A stretch of 64,000 nt of DNA, from contig CM035151.1 of the NCBI GenBank assembly GCA_020205615.1, positions 46,677,409 to 46,741,408 of the forward strand, given 5' to 3'. The notes beneath the pieces were generated by a model. The model was not told where the DNA came from. It saw only the letters and a list, made by a program, of their open reading frames with translations, and did no database searches. Origin of the DNA: Panax quinquefolius. Taxonomy: Eukaryota > Streptophyta > Magnoliopsida > Apiales > Araliaceae. Made by a program: the position numbers and the translations under genes. This document shows, piece after piece, positions 9,340 through 19,841 of the stretch (the first letter of the stretch is position 1; the number at the start of each line of letters is the position of its first letter).

Positions 9340-11706
9340 CTTTAAATCCCTTTGGAGTTTCCTTCGTGGTGGTTGAGCATATTCTGACTTTATTTACGTT
9401 TCGTCACTTTGGAGTTTCCTCTGTGGCGGTTGATAGCTTTTCTGACTTTATTTACATTTCGATCCCCATGGAGGTGCTTCGTGGTTAGTGATCATATCTC
9501 AGATATATATATTTCTGACTTTTATATATATACTTGCTTCCCCGCTTTCATACAAATTGCGGTATCTTGTGCTTTAGGAATCATGTGATCATGATTCAAA
9601 TTTTATTGGATCTAGATTCGGTTCCCATGATGGACATTTTCGGTTTGTAAGCGACTTTGTAAATTATTCTGCGGTGTCTGAATTTCCTCAGATGGTTTCC
9701 ATACCCATGAGGAAGTCGGCATTATTTTTGTATATTATTTTCATACGAATGCCTCGCATTCGTCAAATAAAATCAATTCAACCGCTCACTTAATAAAAAT
9801 GGGAGTGTAAAAGGTCTCAATTCCTATTGAGCATCAGGGTTTGAAAAACCTCTTTTATAAAACATCACTGCCATATCATGTTAAAAACTGAATTTTTACA
9901 TAAATTCAAACCCTGTGTATATAGGTTAGAACGAGGCCTCGCACAAACTTCCATATAACAGCACTTTGACCCACACACACACATTCAGATAATAGTTTCT
10001 TGAAAAGAGGCGATCACCGTGGTAACACGGATGTCGGGGGGTGCCTAACACCTTCCCCCAGATAACCAAGTCCCGGACCCTAATGAATCTCGGTTTCATT
10101 AGATTCGTTTATGATGTCACATCATTTGGGTCAATGTGCAAACCTTTTCTCGGTTGTGTTGGTACAACCATTTAAAAAACCAACTGGCGACTCTTAATAG
10201 TCCATTATCAACATCATACATGTCGGACCTTTTTCACTTATTTTTTCAAACAAATCTCACCTAAAATGAGAACACCAAAGAACAAGTAGCGGAAAGGGAC
10301 ACCCAAAAATCCCGACATCGACAATCACTATATGTCTATGTGATTTACAAATAATCAGGGTTTAATTATAAGTTCTCAATTGACTACAAGTAGTGCTTAG
10401 GTATATGTCTATCCTAAGCACAAATCATACATCCCATCACAACGTAGAATATACAATCACAAGCTATTAACATCAGATCTAAACCCATACTTCGTCCTTC
10501 AAGTTCATATGGGTTATCACAGTAATTAATGGCCAATCAACTAAGCAATTAAGCATGAATCTTAATAGACAAATCCATAGAAATCAATAAGGCTAACAAT
10601 GAAACATATCAAAAATAACTAATCCATATAATTCATTACAATCTCATAATAGAAGTTAAGTCATAATTGAATTAATGCTATTATCCACATATTGAAGACA
10701 CGTCATGACATACAATAAGTAATCAAAGAGAGAATAAGGATAGAGAATTGTAGTGCAAATCTATTATCTTGAGCCAAGGTTGAATCTCTAATGATTTCCA
10801 ATTGCTTCATGTCTCCAATCCAATCAACTTTTGAAAATACCTACACTAATCTACTCTATTCTATTATTGAAATTAAATAGAGAAGAAGACAATAGCTTTC
10901 AGCCCCCAAGGTGTGGAAATTCTTTATATGATGAAAATATAAGCCCTAATTGAATCTCCCTCCCAATTACGCTTCAATTGCACTATTAAATGAAAAGTCA
11001 TTTGTCAAGAAGTCAAGTCACGCTACGCCAGCAGAATTGGCCTAAGTTAGGCGTGTGCCTGCGAAAAGCTAAAAATAGCGTCTTTTTAATCGTAATCATG
11101 GTCGGGAATTCAGCGCCATGCAAGGGAATTCATTACGCATACATATGCACATGAATTCGCGCATGCCGCATGGTCATTTTCTATTGCAGTGTGCTCTTCG
11201 TAAAATGGCCATAACTTTTGATCCGGGAAGAGTTACGGGGCCTGCCACCTATCAAATCGAAGATATCGACGAGCTCTACAACTTACATTTTTGATGATTG
11301 AGAAATTCGGGCTGGATGAAGGTTGAAATCGAGCTGGAAGGGACTGTTATGAAAATGGCTAACCAAAACAGCGAAGTTTGACGTCCGTTGGTACAACGAT
11401 CATAACTCTTGCATCCGAACTCCGATTAGAGCGATTTAAGATGTTTCGGAAAGCTACGAAGACGCTCTACAATGTAGTCCAAGTTCTAAGTCAAGAACAT
11501 GAAGTAACATGAAAGCCCAAATGATGTCCAGATTGCCTTTTCTTTGCATTTTCTTTGCTTTTCCTTACCAATAATCGCTCACACCGCTCCCAAACGTATA
11601 ACCTACAAAATGAACATAAAATGCATGAAAAGTAACTAAGACACATGAATATAAGCAACTAATTCAAGTAAAGATCTTAGGATAAAGTATAAAAATCCAC
11701 TTAACG

Positions 11707-12309
11707 TTGGTGCATGGATAATTTGTGGTTGTGATACTAATAAATATCCGTAGTAGTAGTAGTGTGAGGATGATGTGGATTATTTATTTGTCGAGTCTAA
11801 ACGATAAAAGTCATAAAAACCTTTTAAATCATAGAGGATAGTAGATTTTATTCTCTACTTGACTCTTCTAATGGATTGCTTGTTCCACTGTAGTTAAACT
11901 TGATGTTTGTTATATTTTATCAGTTTAACACTGTTGAAGGCTAATGATAATTTATTAAGCATTATCTTAGTCATAATATTTCTTACTGGGCTAGTTGAGC
12001 TCACCCTTTTGCTTTCATTGTTCTCTTCAGGAAATGAGAACGTAGTAGGGACTAGTCGGGAAACAGAGTGATGGTCCAGATAATAGCATTAGTAGTCCTC
12101 ACTATTCTATGAAATAGTGTGTTAATAAATGTAATGAGGACCCCATTGAGTTTGTATATTGTCTAGATGACAATATTTGTATTAAAACTCATAGCATATG
12201 TTTAGTCGTATTTTACACGATTGTTGTATAATTAAGTTGTATTTGAATTTTGTACCATGTATTTGGCAACTCAGAATAGGAGATGTATATCGATTGTGGG
12301 GGCGTCACA
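11707..12309 (+). repeat. 3' LTR of element A, second part
   Basis: Continues A's LTR after element G and ends GGGGGCGTCACA at 12309. Inverted homologues are 15241-15702, 35909-36490 and 54874-55470. The conserved block GGGCTAGTTGAGCTCACCC (11990-12008) is shared by all of them. Confidence 0.85.
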
Positions 12310-12500
12310 GTGCCGTCGTACAATATTCCCTGTTAAAATGAATATTCCCCGACCAATCGAGTAATATATAACCATTTGCTTACTTTGCAAAATTTATAAA
12401 TACTATCCACAACTATAACATTATATCAAATCCACAACATAATATTAAAAAATTATTTCGAGAAATTTAAATATTTATTCATAAAATCTGGGGTCTCACA
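12310..12500 (-). repeat. 3' LTR remnant of B (first 191 bp)
   Basis: On the minus strand it starts TGTGAGACCCCAGATTTTAT at 12500 and runs to 12310, where A's LTR end abuts. It equals A's LTR positions 671-861. The first five bases next to A (GTGCC, 12310-12314) are the expected right-hand target duplication of A; the left copy lies outside the window. Confidence 0.8.
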
Positions 12501-12516
12501 ATCTCCCCTCCTTATG

Positions 12517-13240
12517 GAATTTCGCCCTTGAAATTTACGTACGTACCTAGTATGCTAAAGAGGTGAGGGTATCTTGACTTCATTTCAGATTCTAACTCTT
12601 GAGGTATAACCTTTGAGTGTTGAATACGATCCTTCTTATCCAAGATTTTAACACGTACTCCTTATACGTTAAATCTTCTGCTATCTTGTCTAGTTTTAAT
12701 TCAATAATGTTGTTCAGGTCATCCACATATTTACATAACATCGATACGTGAAAAATGTTATGAACACGCGACATACTTGGCGGTAAAATGAGTCTATAGG
12801 CCACAGTTCCTACTCGATCAAGGATTTAAAATGGGCCAATAAAATCGAGGGTTGAGATTTCCTCTCTTCATCGATTCTTGCTTCTAGAATAACGCCCTCT
12901 TGAACCTTCTTCTTCACATTCATTAGCTCTGAGTATGTAGCTTGCACGGCTTTAACTTTATCGATTAAAGTCGATTCTACTCGTATATTTGATATCACCA
13001 CGTGGGTCCTTATAGTCTTTAACTCTATCTTCATCATTTGTAAGTTATACAAAATAGGTTTTTGTGTTAACAACATCACACTCGTAAACGCATACGATCT
13101 TCTACTCAACGCGTCAGCTACCACATTAATTTTTCCTACGATGGTATTGAATGGTGCGATCGTAAACTTCAACAACTCAAGTCAACGTCTTTAGCATATG
13201 TTACGTTCATTTTAGGTGTAGAAAATATTTGAGGGTTTAA
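12517..13240 (-). pseudogene. B: RNase H end, integrase linker and chromodomain tail joined by deletions
   Basis: The 12592-12804 segment carries the integrase tail (SRVHNIFHVSMLCKY, then a chromodomain-like EDLTYKE). The 12810-13175 segment carries the RNase H end ([11 protein letters not shown]) and the linker before integrase (VQEGVILEARIDEE). This runs straight into the GPF/Y region, so the whole HHCC/DDE integrase core is missing at about 12865. Near 13230 the RT start (GTKPIF-like) is fused to the RNase H motif LKYF, so RT is deleted too. Several frameshifts remain. The product cannot act in replication. Confidence 0.75.
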
Positions 13241-14105
13241 AAAATGGGTTTTGTACTGGGGTCAATACAAAATTCGATTTCACGCTCTAGGGGTAGGCTA
13301 AGAAGTCTTCAAGAATACGTCAGGAAATTTATTAACAATAGAAATATCATTCAAAACTGTGACCCTCATCCAAGACTTGGATAGTACGTCACATTGATAC
13401 CTATCAACTTGCCATCGTCATTCATGACGTCACCTAAAGAAAGTTTGTCTTCGGTGCATTTCACACAAGGAAGTCATCAACGAAAGGATTGGTGCTCTTT
13501 ACTTATGGCTTGATATGACAATGATTGAATTTAGTGGTTTGGTTGCTTGGATTCGCATAACAGGTTGGTTAGGAATATGAAAGCTAACAACCTTACGAAA
13601 AGCATGATGAGTAGTTAACCAATCGATTCCTAAAATCACATCAAACGCAAGTATTTTCAAAGAGATAAGATCGACAGGTAACGTGAAAGTGTTGATTTGA
13701 ACAAGATTTATAAATAGTAGAGGTAACGAAGGTTTCTCCCAACTGAGTTTCAACAGATAAATCAAAATCTAACTTCTCCGGAGTTAAATTCAAACATTGA
13801 ACACAACTAGGTGAAATAAAAGAGTGCGTAGAACCGGTATCTAACACGGTATAGACTTCGCAAGAGTTTATGATTAACTTACCCGTGATAATTTTATTCA
13901 GGTTCCTTGTAAAAAAAATGCTCTCTCTTAAACTACCGGCTTTGGCTTGTTTGGGACATCCTTTGGCATCACTATCCCAGCTGGACTTGACTTTGGTGCA
14001 CGACAAAATCGGACTAGGTGATCTTCTTTTCCATAATTGTAACATGCTTTGGACTGCATCACGCAGTTTGGACTGATATGTCCCTCCCCTCAGCATTTGA
14101 AGCAT
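13241..14105 (-). pseudogene. B: Gag end, aspartic protease and start of RT
   Basis: The frame 13641-14105 contains the retropepsin active site VLDTGSTHSFIS (residues about 88-99), preceded by an out-of-frame zinc-knuckle region near 14040-14110. The frame 13499-13765 holds the protease C-terminal motif DVILGIDWLTTHH, the flap-distal ILGxxWL signature of gypsy proteases. RT begins near 13300 but is cut short. Protease frees Gag and Pol parts from the polyprotein. The two frames overlap at 13641-13765, so at least one frameshift separates them. Confidence 0.75.
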
Positions 14106-15053
14106 ACGACCGACGGTCGTTCTCCTTCCTTAACAGGTGCTGGTGTTATTGTCTTTCCATCATTATTGAACCTTCTCTTCTTGAAATTTCCACTTCTATT
14201 ATCTTGGCGTGATAATTTCCCCCACGATGGTTATCATTGTTCGATGGCCATTGCCACCGGTACGATTATTATCATGTTGTTGGTCGTTACCTTTTGGTTG
14301 TGCTGAATCATTATCGTGCTCCAATAACTGAGCCCTATTCACAACATCTGAATATAAACAAAGTTTGTGAGAAATGAGGTATTAACGTATATCGGGTTTC
14401 AAACCTCTTAGAAATATTCGCGTCATTCGCTCCTCATTATCGACCAAATGGGATGTAAATCGGGATATCTCGGCAAACTTAGCCTCGTACTGCGACACAG
14501 ACATATTATTTTATTCTAACTTGATAAACTCCACCTCCTTCATGTGACGAATACTTTCTGGAAAGTACTTGTCGTTGAACAGCTCTTAGAACTTCTCCCA
14601 AGACATCTTGAGTGCGTCAAGCTGGGTACGTTTTATAGATTCCCACAAGTAATCTGCCTCTTCACGCAACATAAAGGTGGCAAAGGGAACCTTTTGCTCC
14701 TTGGAGCATCCCAAGACATCAAATATCTTGGTGATCTTCTTTAACCACGTCTCCGCCTTAAGTGGTTCTGGCTTTCCCAAAAACTCCGGTGGTCCAAGCT
14801 CCTTGAACTGCTTAGCGGTGACCGACCATGGGTTGCCATTGTTTCCACCTGTATTATGAACATTAGTCTCTCTCGCCTGATGTTGCATAAATTGCATAAA
14901 GCCTCTGAACATCCTATCGTTCATCATTTCATCGGTGTTATTGTTTACCTGAGGATTATTGTCTTCCTGTAGCACATTATCCTGGATATTGATCATTGGT
15001 GACTCAACGGTCTCATGTTCTTCATTGCTTATCCCAACATTTTCGGATGCCAT
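14106..15053 (-). pseudogene. B: gag (capsid region) fragment
   Basis: ATG at 15053 opens a 155-codon frame ending at 14586. It has an acidic, Asn-rich start (VQEDNNPQVNNN-like), the segment FRGFMQFMQHQAR, then the gypsy capsid start (FKELGPPEFLGKPEP, AETWLKKITKIFDVLGCS). The rest of capsid continues in other frames to about 14380 (minus strand: motifs around SRFTSHLVD and RGLKPDI). Gag forms the particle shell. C carries a paralogous gag at 18.5-19.7 kb with a very similar start. The frame breaks after MSWEKF. Confidence 0.8.
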
Positions 15054-15225
15054 TTTGAAATAATGCTACAAAACAAGGGTTAATTAACATGTCACATATT
15101 ATCCATATACTCTGACCGACCAATTAAATACCAAATAAACTTAGGTAGGTCATACTAGCGAACGAATTCCCCGTCTCTCCCCTCCTAGTTTTTATCTCAC
15201 ATCTTAGCCAGGGATCATATCCATA

Positions 15226-15238
15226 AGCTTTGATACCA
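15226..15238 (-). other. primer-binding site (initiator tRNA-Met) of B
   Basis: The minus strand reads TGGTATCAAAGCT, two bases after the LTR end at 15241. It is complementary to the 3' end of plant initiator tRNA-Met (consensus TGGTATCAGAGC) with one change. Confidence 0.85.
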
Positions 15239-15240
15239 AC

Positions 15241-15702
15241 TGTGACGCCCCCAAAACAGGTATACATCACCCATCTTGGGACGCTAGATACAAGGTATTG
15301 AATACAAATACAACTTAATTATACAATAGTCGTGTAAAATACGACAAAACATAGGCTGTGAGTTTTAATACAATTATTTTCATCTAGACAATACCCACAC
15401 TCAATAGAGTCCTCATTTTATTTATTATCACACTATTTCATAGAATAGTGAGGACTACTAATGTACCATCTAGCACCATCACTCTGTTCCCCGACTAGTC
15501 CCAGCTACGTTTTCATTTCCTGAAGAGAACAGTGAAAGAAAGGGTGAGCTAAACTAGCCCAGTAAGAAATATTATGACTAAGATAATATAGAATAATTTA
15601 TCGTTAGCCTTCAATAGTGTTAAACTGATAAAATATAACAAACATCAAGTTTAACTGCAGCGGAATAAGCAATCCATTAGAAGAGTCAAGTAAAGATTAA
15701 AA
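15241..15702 (-). repeat. broken middle LTR shared by B and C (last about 460 bp)
   Basis: The segment is the terminal 460 bp of the A/B/C LTR, ending GGGGGCGTCACA on the minus strand. On the low side it is followed by B's primer site. On the high side it joins C's integrase after a few filler bases (about 15703-15710), with homology to integrase resuming at about 15711. One deletion therefore removed C's integrase tail and the first about 2 kb of this LTR. The order LTR-C-LTR-B-LTR fits a tandem array with a shared middle LTR. Confidence 0.7.
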
Positions 15703-15710
15703 CGTTGTTG

Positions 15711-16398
15711 ATACTGGAGAAACACACTTTCTTCCATACAACGCCTCAAATGGAGCCATGCCAATACTTGCTTGATAACTGTTGTTGTAGGAAAACTCCA
15801 CCAATGGTAAGAACTTATCCCAACTTCCCTTGAAGTCAAGGACACAGAGTCTTAATAAATCTTCAAGAGTTTGAATAGTCCTCTCCGACTGCCCGTCTGT
15901 CTGAGGATGATATGCCGAGCTAAATCGTAAATCTGTGCCCATAGCTTTCTGTAAACTAACCCAAAATCGTGAAGTGAATCTTGGGTCTCGATCAGAAACT
16001 ATGGATACTGGCATACCATGCAGTCTTACAATCTCGTTTATGTACATACGAGCAAGATGTTCAAGTGTATAAGTTTCTTGTATCGGTAAAAAATGAGCAG
16101 ACTTGGTTAATCTATCAACAATGACCCAAATCGCATCTATACCTTGAGAAACCCTAGGAAGACCGGTAACGAAATCCATGGTAATGTGCTCCCACTTCTA
16201 TTCTGGAATTTCAAGTGGTTGTAGTGGACCTTTTGGTACTTGATGCTCCGCTTTATCTCGTTGACAAGTTAAACACCTTGAGATAAACAGCGCTATCTTT
16301 ATCTTCATATTGCTCCACCAAAATGTATGACGAATATCATGATACATTTTGGTACTCCCAAGATGGATTGCAAACGGTGTGTTGTGCGCCTCCATCAT
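15711..16398 (-). pseudogene. C: integrase (HHCC and DDE core), C-terminus deleted
   Basis: The upstream frame (16198-16398) holds the zinc-binding part: AIHLGSTKMYHDIRHTFWW and CLTCQRDK. The next frame (15697-16179) holds the catalytic core: [12 protein letters not shown] (first Asp), [14 protein letters not shown] (second Asp), [14 protein letters not shown] (Glu), and ends at [12 protein letters not shown]. It then runs into non-homologous sequence. Integrase inserts the cDNA into the genome. A stop between the two frames near 16197 and loss of the GPF/Y and chromodomain tail leave it dead. Confidence 0.85.
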
Positions 16399-16563
16399 GA
16401 TTTTATACTTTAAATCGTGGTCGTTAGGAACACAAAGTCCGGAGTTGACTCAAGTATTCCTTCTTCATCGATTCTTCTTCCAAGAAAGCACCTTCTTGCA
16501 CTTTCTTCCTCATACGCAAAGCACCTTCTTGAGCAACTTTAATTTTATCAATTAAAGTCGGTT

Positions 16564-17144
16564 CTACTCGATATTCACCATCATCACATAGGTCTCCGGA
16601 GTCTTTAACTCTATCTCCATCCTTTGCAAGTCACACAAAATGGGCCTTTGTGTTGACAATATCGCACTCGTACTTGTATATGATCTTCTACTCAATGCGT
16701 CAGCTACCACGTTCGCTTTTCCAGGATGATATTGGATGGTATGATCATAATCTTTAAACAGTTCAAGCCAACGTCGTTGTCGCATGTTGAGTTCCTTTTG
16801 AGTGAAGAAATATTTGAGGCTTTTATGATCCGTAAAGATCTCCACCTTCTCCCCATACAAGTAATGCCTCTAAATTTTAAGTGCGAAATAACAGCTGCTA
16901 ACTCTAGGTCATGAGTAGGATAATTCCTCTCATATTCTTTGAGTTGTCTTGAGGCATAGGCTATGACTTTTCCATGTTGCATGAGAACATATCCCAACCC
17001 TTTGCCCGAAGCATCACTGTAGATGACAAATCCCTTCGAGCCAGATGGTATTATCAGAACAAGTGCTGAAATGAGTCTCCTCTTGAGTTCTTGAAAACTC
17101 TTCTCACATTCTTCGCCCAACCAAACTTTGTATCTTTCAGTCAA
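16564..17144 (-). pseudogene. C: RNase H
   Basis: The frame 16704-17144 carries [13 protein letters not shown] (first Asp), [20 protein letters not shown] (Glu) and AAVISHLK. The frame 16564-16860 carries [15 protein letters not shown] (Asp) and [12 protein letters not shown] (last Asp). The four catalytic positions are recognisable but lie in two frames, so one frameshift occurred near 16860-16880. RNase H removes the RNA strand during cDNA synthesis. Confidence 0.85.
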
Positions 17145-18031
17145 GTCGGTGAGTTAATGGAGTAGCTATTCGAGAAAATCCTTCCATGAATCTCCGATAA
17201 TAACCACCATTAAGCGAGAAAGCTACGATATTCGATCATCGATTTAGGTTGCTCGACTTTAAATTGCTTCAATCTTTCTTTGGGTCAACAGATATTCCAT
17301 GACTTGATACTACGTGCCCAAGGAATGCTACTTCTCGCAAGCCGAACTCATATTTCTTCAACTTGGCGTAAAGCTTGTATTCACAAAGCTTTTGGAGTGT
17401 CGACCTCAAGTGTTGCTCATGATCTTCACGGCTTTTGGAATAAATAAGGATGTCATCAATAAAGGCGACCACAAAGTGATCCAAATATTCTTGAATACTC
17501 GGTTCATCATATCCATGAAGGCGGTAGAGCATTAGTCAATCCAAAGGACGTGACTAGGAATTCATAATGCCCGTACCGAGTTCTGAAAGTCGTCTTTGGA
17601 ATGTCATCGGTTCTAATCTTCAATTGGTGATATTCGAAACGAAGATCAATCTTTGAAAAGAATTTGGCTCCTTGCAACTGGTCAAACAGATCATCAATAC
17701 GTGGCAATGGGTACCTATTTTTGATGGTGACATGATTCAACTCCCGATAATCAATACAAAGTCGCATAATCCCTTCTTTCTTCTTTAGGAATAGAACAGG
17801 AGCACCCCAAGGAGACGTACTAGGACGAATGAAACCAATGTCTAACAGTTCTTGCAATTGGGTCTTTAACTCCTGAAGTTCAATAGGAGCCATTCGATAT
17901 GGGGCTTTGAAAATGGGTTTTGTACCGGGTTCAAGGTCGATACAAAATTCAATTTCATATTTCTGGGGTAGGCCAGGAAGTTCTTCAGGGAATACGTCAG
18001 GGAATTTATTAACAATAGAAATATCATTCAA
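17145..18031 (-). pseudogene. C: reverse transcriptase
   Basis: The frame 17507-18031 covers the fingers and first palm motifs: [76 protein letters not shown]. The frame 17269-17532 carries the catalytic box [14 protein letters not shown] and [11 protein letters not shown] frameshift at about 17507-17532 separates them, and the connection segment to RNase H at 17145-17268 is broken further. RT copies the element RNA into DNA. Confidence 0.88.
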
Positions 18032-18420
18032 AATTGACGTATTTTTGTTTAGATCCGTGACATGAGCTAAGAAAGCTTGACATCCGTTTGGTCACTTGAA
18101 TTCGCATAATAGGTTGATTAGGAATATGAAAGCTAACAACCTTACGAAAACAATCAATTTTAGTATGATGAATAGTTAACCAATTAATCCCTAGAATCAC
18201 ATCAAATGCAAGTATTTTCAATGAAATAAGATCGACAGGTAATGTGAGGGTACCGATTTGAACAAAACAAGACTTATAAACATTGGATGTAATGAAAGTT
18301 TCTCCCAACGGAGTTTCCACGGATAAGTCAAAGTCTAATTTCTCCGGAGTCAAATTTAATCGTTGAAATGCAAGTAGGAGAAATAAAAGAATGGGTAGAA
18401 CCCGGTATCAAATAAAGTAT
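18024..18420 (-). pseudogene. C: aspartic protease
   Basis: The frame 18024-18353 has LDFDLSVETPLGETF and the C-terminal signature FDVILGINWLTIHHTKID, matching B's protease. The active-site DTG region lies just upstream (18354-18420) in another, frameshifted frame. It normally cleaves the Gag-Pol polyprotein. Confidence 0.75.
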
Positions 18421-18528
18421 AGACTTATTTAGAGTTTATGATAAGCTTACCGTGATGACCTCATTCGGGTTCCTTGCTTTTCGGGAGGTCACAACAAACT
18501 CTCTCCCTTAGACTACCGACTTTGACTT

Positions 18529-18774
18529 TTACGGGAATGACCTTTGGTGCCTCCATCCTAGTGAACTTGTCTTACGTGAACAACAAAATTGGGCTAAGTG
18601 ACCTTCTCTTCCACAATTATAACATGCTTTGGAATGGCATCGCAGTTTGAATGATGTGTCCCTCCCTCCGCATTTGAAACATATGATGGGTGGTCGTTCT
18701 CCTTCCTTAACAACGGATCTTTGGTCTTGACATCTTTCCATCATTGTTGAATCTCCTCTTCTTGAAATGTCCAT
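18529..18774 (-). pseudogene. C: Gag zinc-knuckle region
   Basis: An 81-codon frame contains an intact CCHC knuckle, CYNCGREGHLAQFC, after a first knuckle (CFKCGGRDTSF) that lost its spacing. Knuckles bind the packaged RNA. Continuity with the capsid part upstream and the protease downstream is broken. Confidence 0.8.
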
Positions 18775-18813
18775 TCTTATTATTTTGTACGATTACCACC
18801 AAAGTGGTTACCA

Positions 18814-19674
18814 CTACGGCCTGTTGATTCCTCCACGCTTGTTGTCAAAGCCGATGTGACTCTCACTAATATTATCATTTTGCCGACTGCTCTCTTTTGG
18901 TTGCGTTGACTCGTTATCACGCTCTACTAACTGAGCCCTATTTACAACATCTGAATACAAACACAGTTTATGAGAAATAAGATGTTGACGTATCTCTAGC
19001 TTTAAACCTCTTAAAAACATTCACTTCATTCTATATTTATTATCCACCAAGTGGGACGCAAACCGAGACAACTCGGCAAATTTTGCTTTGTACTGCGACA
19101 CGGTCATATTATTCTGCTCCAACTTGATGAACTCTACCTCTTTTATGTGATGAATACTTTCAGGAAAGTACTTGTCATTAAATAGTTCTTGGAACTTCTC
19201 CCAAGACATCTTGGTCTGGCCGAGTTGACGACGATTCTACCGATTCCCACCAATAATCGCCTCTCCTCACAACATAAAAGGCGGAAAGGGAACCTTTTGC
19301 TCCTCGAAGCATCCCAAGACATCAAATATCTTGGTGATCTGCTTTATCCATGCTTCCACCTTAAGTGGTTTTGGCTCTCCAATAAACTCCGGTGGTCCCA
19401 GCTCCTTGAACTGTTTAGTGGTGATCGTCCGAGAGTTTCCAATGTTTTCACCTATATTTTGGACAGGAGCCGCTCTCGTCTGCTGTTGCATGAATTGCAT
19501 AAAGCCTCTAAACATTCCAACATTCATCATTTGGTCAGTGTTGTTGTTTGCATGAGGATTGTCGCCTTCCTGATGCACATTATCCTGATTATTGATATAT
19601 GGTGAATCACCGGTCGCTTGTGCTCCATTGCTATTCTCAACATTCTCGGATGTCATTTTCAGATACTGCCACAA
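18814..19674 (-). pseudogene. C: Gag capsid region in three frames
   Basis: The frames 19267-19674, 19021-19209 and 18814-19020 together cover the gypsy Gag. They contain MTSENVENSNGAQ (likely start near 19656), FRGFMQFMQQQTRA, FKELGPPEFIGEPKPLK, MSWEKFQELFNDKYFPES, FIKLEQNNMTVSQYKAKFAELSRFA, and FLRGLKLEIRQHLISHKL with a QPKESSRQND linker. The order and spacing match a plant chromovirus retrotransposon-gag domain. Two frameshifts interrupt it. B's gag is close in sequence. Confidence 0.85.
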
Positions 19675-19829
19675 AACAAAGGTTAATTGACATGTAACAT
19701 ATTATCCCTATATTCTGACCGACCAATTAAATACTAAATAAACTTAGGTAGGTCATACTAGTAAAAGAATTCCCTGTCTCTCCCCTCCTAGTTTTATTCT
19801 CACATCTTAGCCAGGGATCATATCCCTAA

Positions 19830-19841
19830 GCTCTGATACCA
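19830..19841 (-). other. primer-binding site (initiator tRNA-Met) of C
   Basis: The minus strand reads TGGTATCAGAGC, the exact consensus. The next bases (AACTATGAC at 19841-19849, plus strand) look like the first bases of C's LTR end (TGTGAC with one change). Array D then begins at 19850. Confidence 0.85.

Larger units (their letters stand above)
7642..10323 (+). mobile_element. Element H: solo LTR (2682 bp), Tat/Ogre-like
   Basis: TGTAGACACTCG at the left and CCCGACATCGACA at the right bound this segment. It is flanked by a perfect 5-bp target duplication, ATCAC (7637-7641 and 10324-10328). Removing it restores the G LTR exactly (AAATCAC then TATATGTC), so this is a solo LTR left by LTR-LTR recombination. 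The 3' part holds GGTGCCTAACACCTTCC, a stretch I associate with large Tat/Ogre-type plant LTRs; this lineage call is an inference. A TATA box at 8554-8563 gives plus orientation. Short frames inside come from TA repeats and are not genes. Confidence 0.9.
2522..11706 (-). mobile_element. Element G: non-autonomous Athila/Tat-like LTR retrotransposon
   Basis: Two LTRs, TGATAAGTGGATTTTT...GAGGCAACA on the minus strand, lie at 2522-4297 (3' LTR) and 7216-11706 (5' LTR, interrupted by H). They flank a 2.9-kb internal region. The primer site at 7193-7209 matches the 3' end of plant tRNA-Asp (TGGCGCCGTTGCCGGGG), the usual primer of Athila-type elements. The 3' LTR is preceded by the purine tract AAGTTTGGGGGTATT (minus). 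No protease, RT, RNase H or integrase is present, so mobilisation would need a partner element. The insertion interrupts A's LTR: GTGGT at 2517-2521 against TTGGT at 11707-11711 is an imperfect target duplication. Confidence 0.8.
7216..11706 (-). repeat. 5' LTR of element G, split by solo LTR H
   Basis: Matches 2522-4297 over 7216-7641 and 10324-11706, which together make about 1.8 kb. The two G LTRs differ by many substitutions and small indels, for example around the GCATGCCGCATGG stretch near 11161, so the insertion is not recent. Part of that divergence may be base-calling error. Confidence 0.85.
1..12309 (+). mobile_element. Element A: Ty3/gypsy chromovirus-like retrotransposon, 3' part (interrupted)
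   Basis: The window opens inside the integrase of a plus-strand gypsy element. The order is integrase C-terminus (2-637), polypurine tract (657-670) and 3' LTR (671-2521 plus 11707-12309). The LTR starts TGTAAGACCCC and ends GGGGGCGTCACA. Element G splits the LTR in two; without it the LTR is about 2.45 kb, matching the uninterrupted relatives at 35909-38362 and 54874-57296. The right end abuts the first 191 bp of a minus-strand LTR of the same family (element B), so A most likely jumped into B's 3' LTR in the opposite orientation. The 5' half lies outside the window. Confidence 0.85.
12310..15702 (-). mobile_element. Element B: decayed Ty3/gypsy chromovirus-like copy (minus)
   Basis: Reading the minus strand: LTR remnant 15702-15241, primer site 15238-15226, gag 15053 down to about 14100, protease about 13.9-13.5 kb, the first part of RT fused to late RNase H, and an integrase tail with chromodomain. 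The polypurine tract is at 12516-12501, followed by the first 191 bp of the 3' LTR (12500-12310), where A inserted. Compared with C, B has lost most of RT and RNase H and the integrase core through internal deletions. Confidence 0.8.

Noticed and set aside
8738..9488. Ile-Tyr-rich frames
   Set aside because: They are translations of TA microsatellites.
15226..15238. tRNA-like matches at primer sites (also near 19830, 33766, 51733 and 7193)
   Set aside because: Only the 3' acceptor complement is present next to LTR ends; these are primer sites, not tRNA genes.
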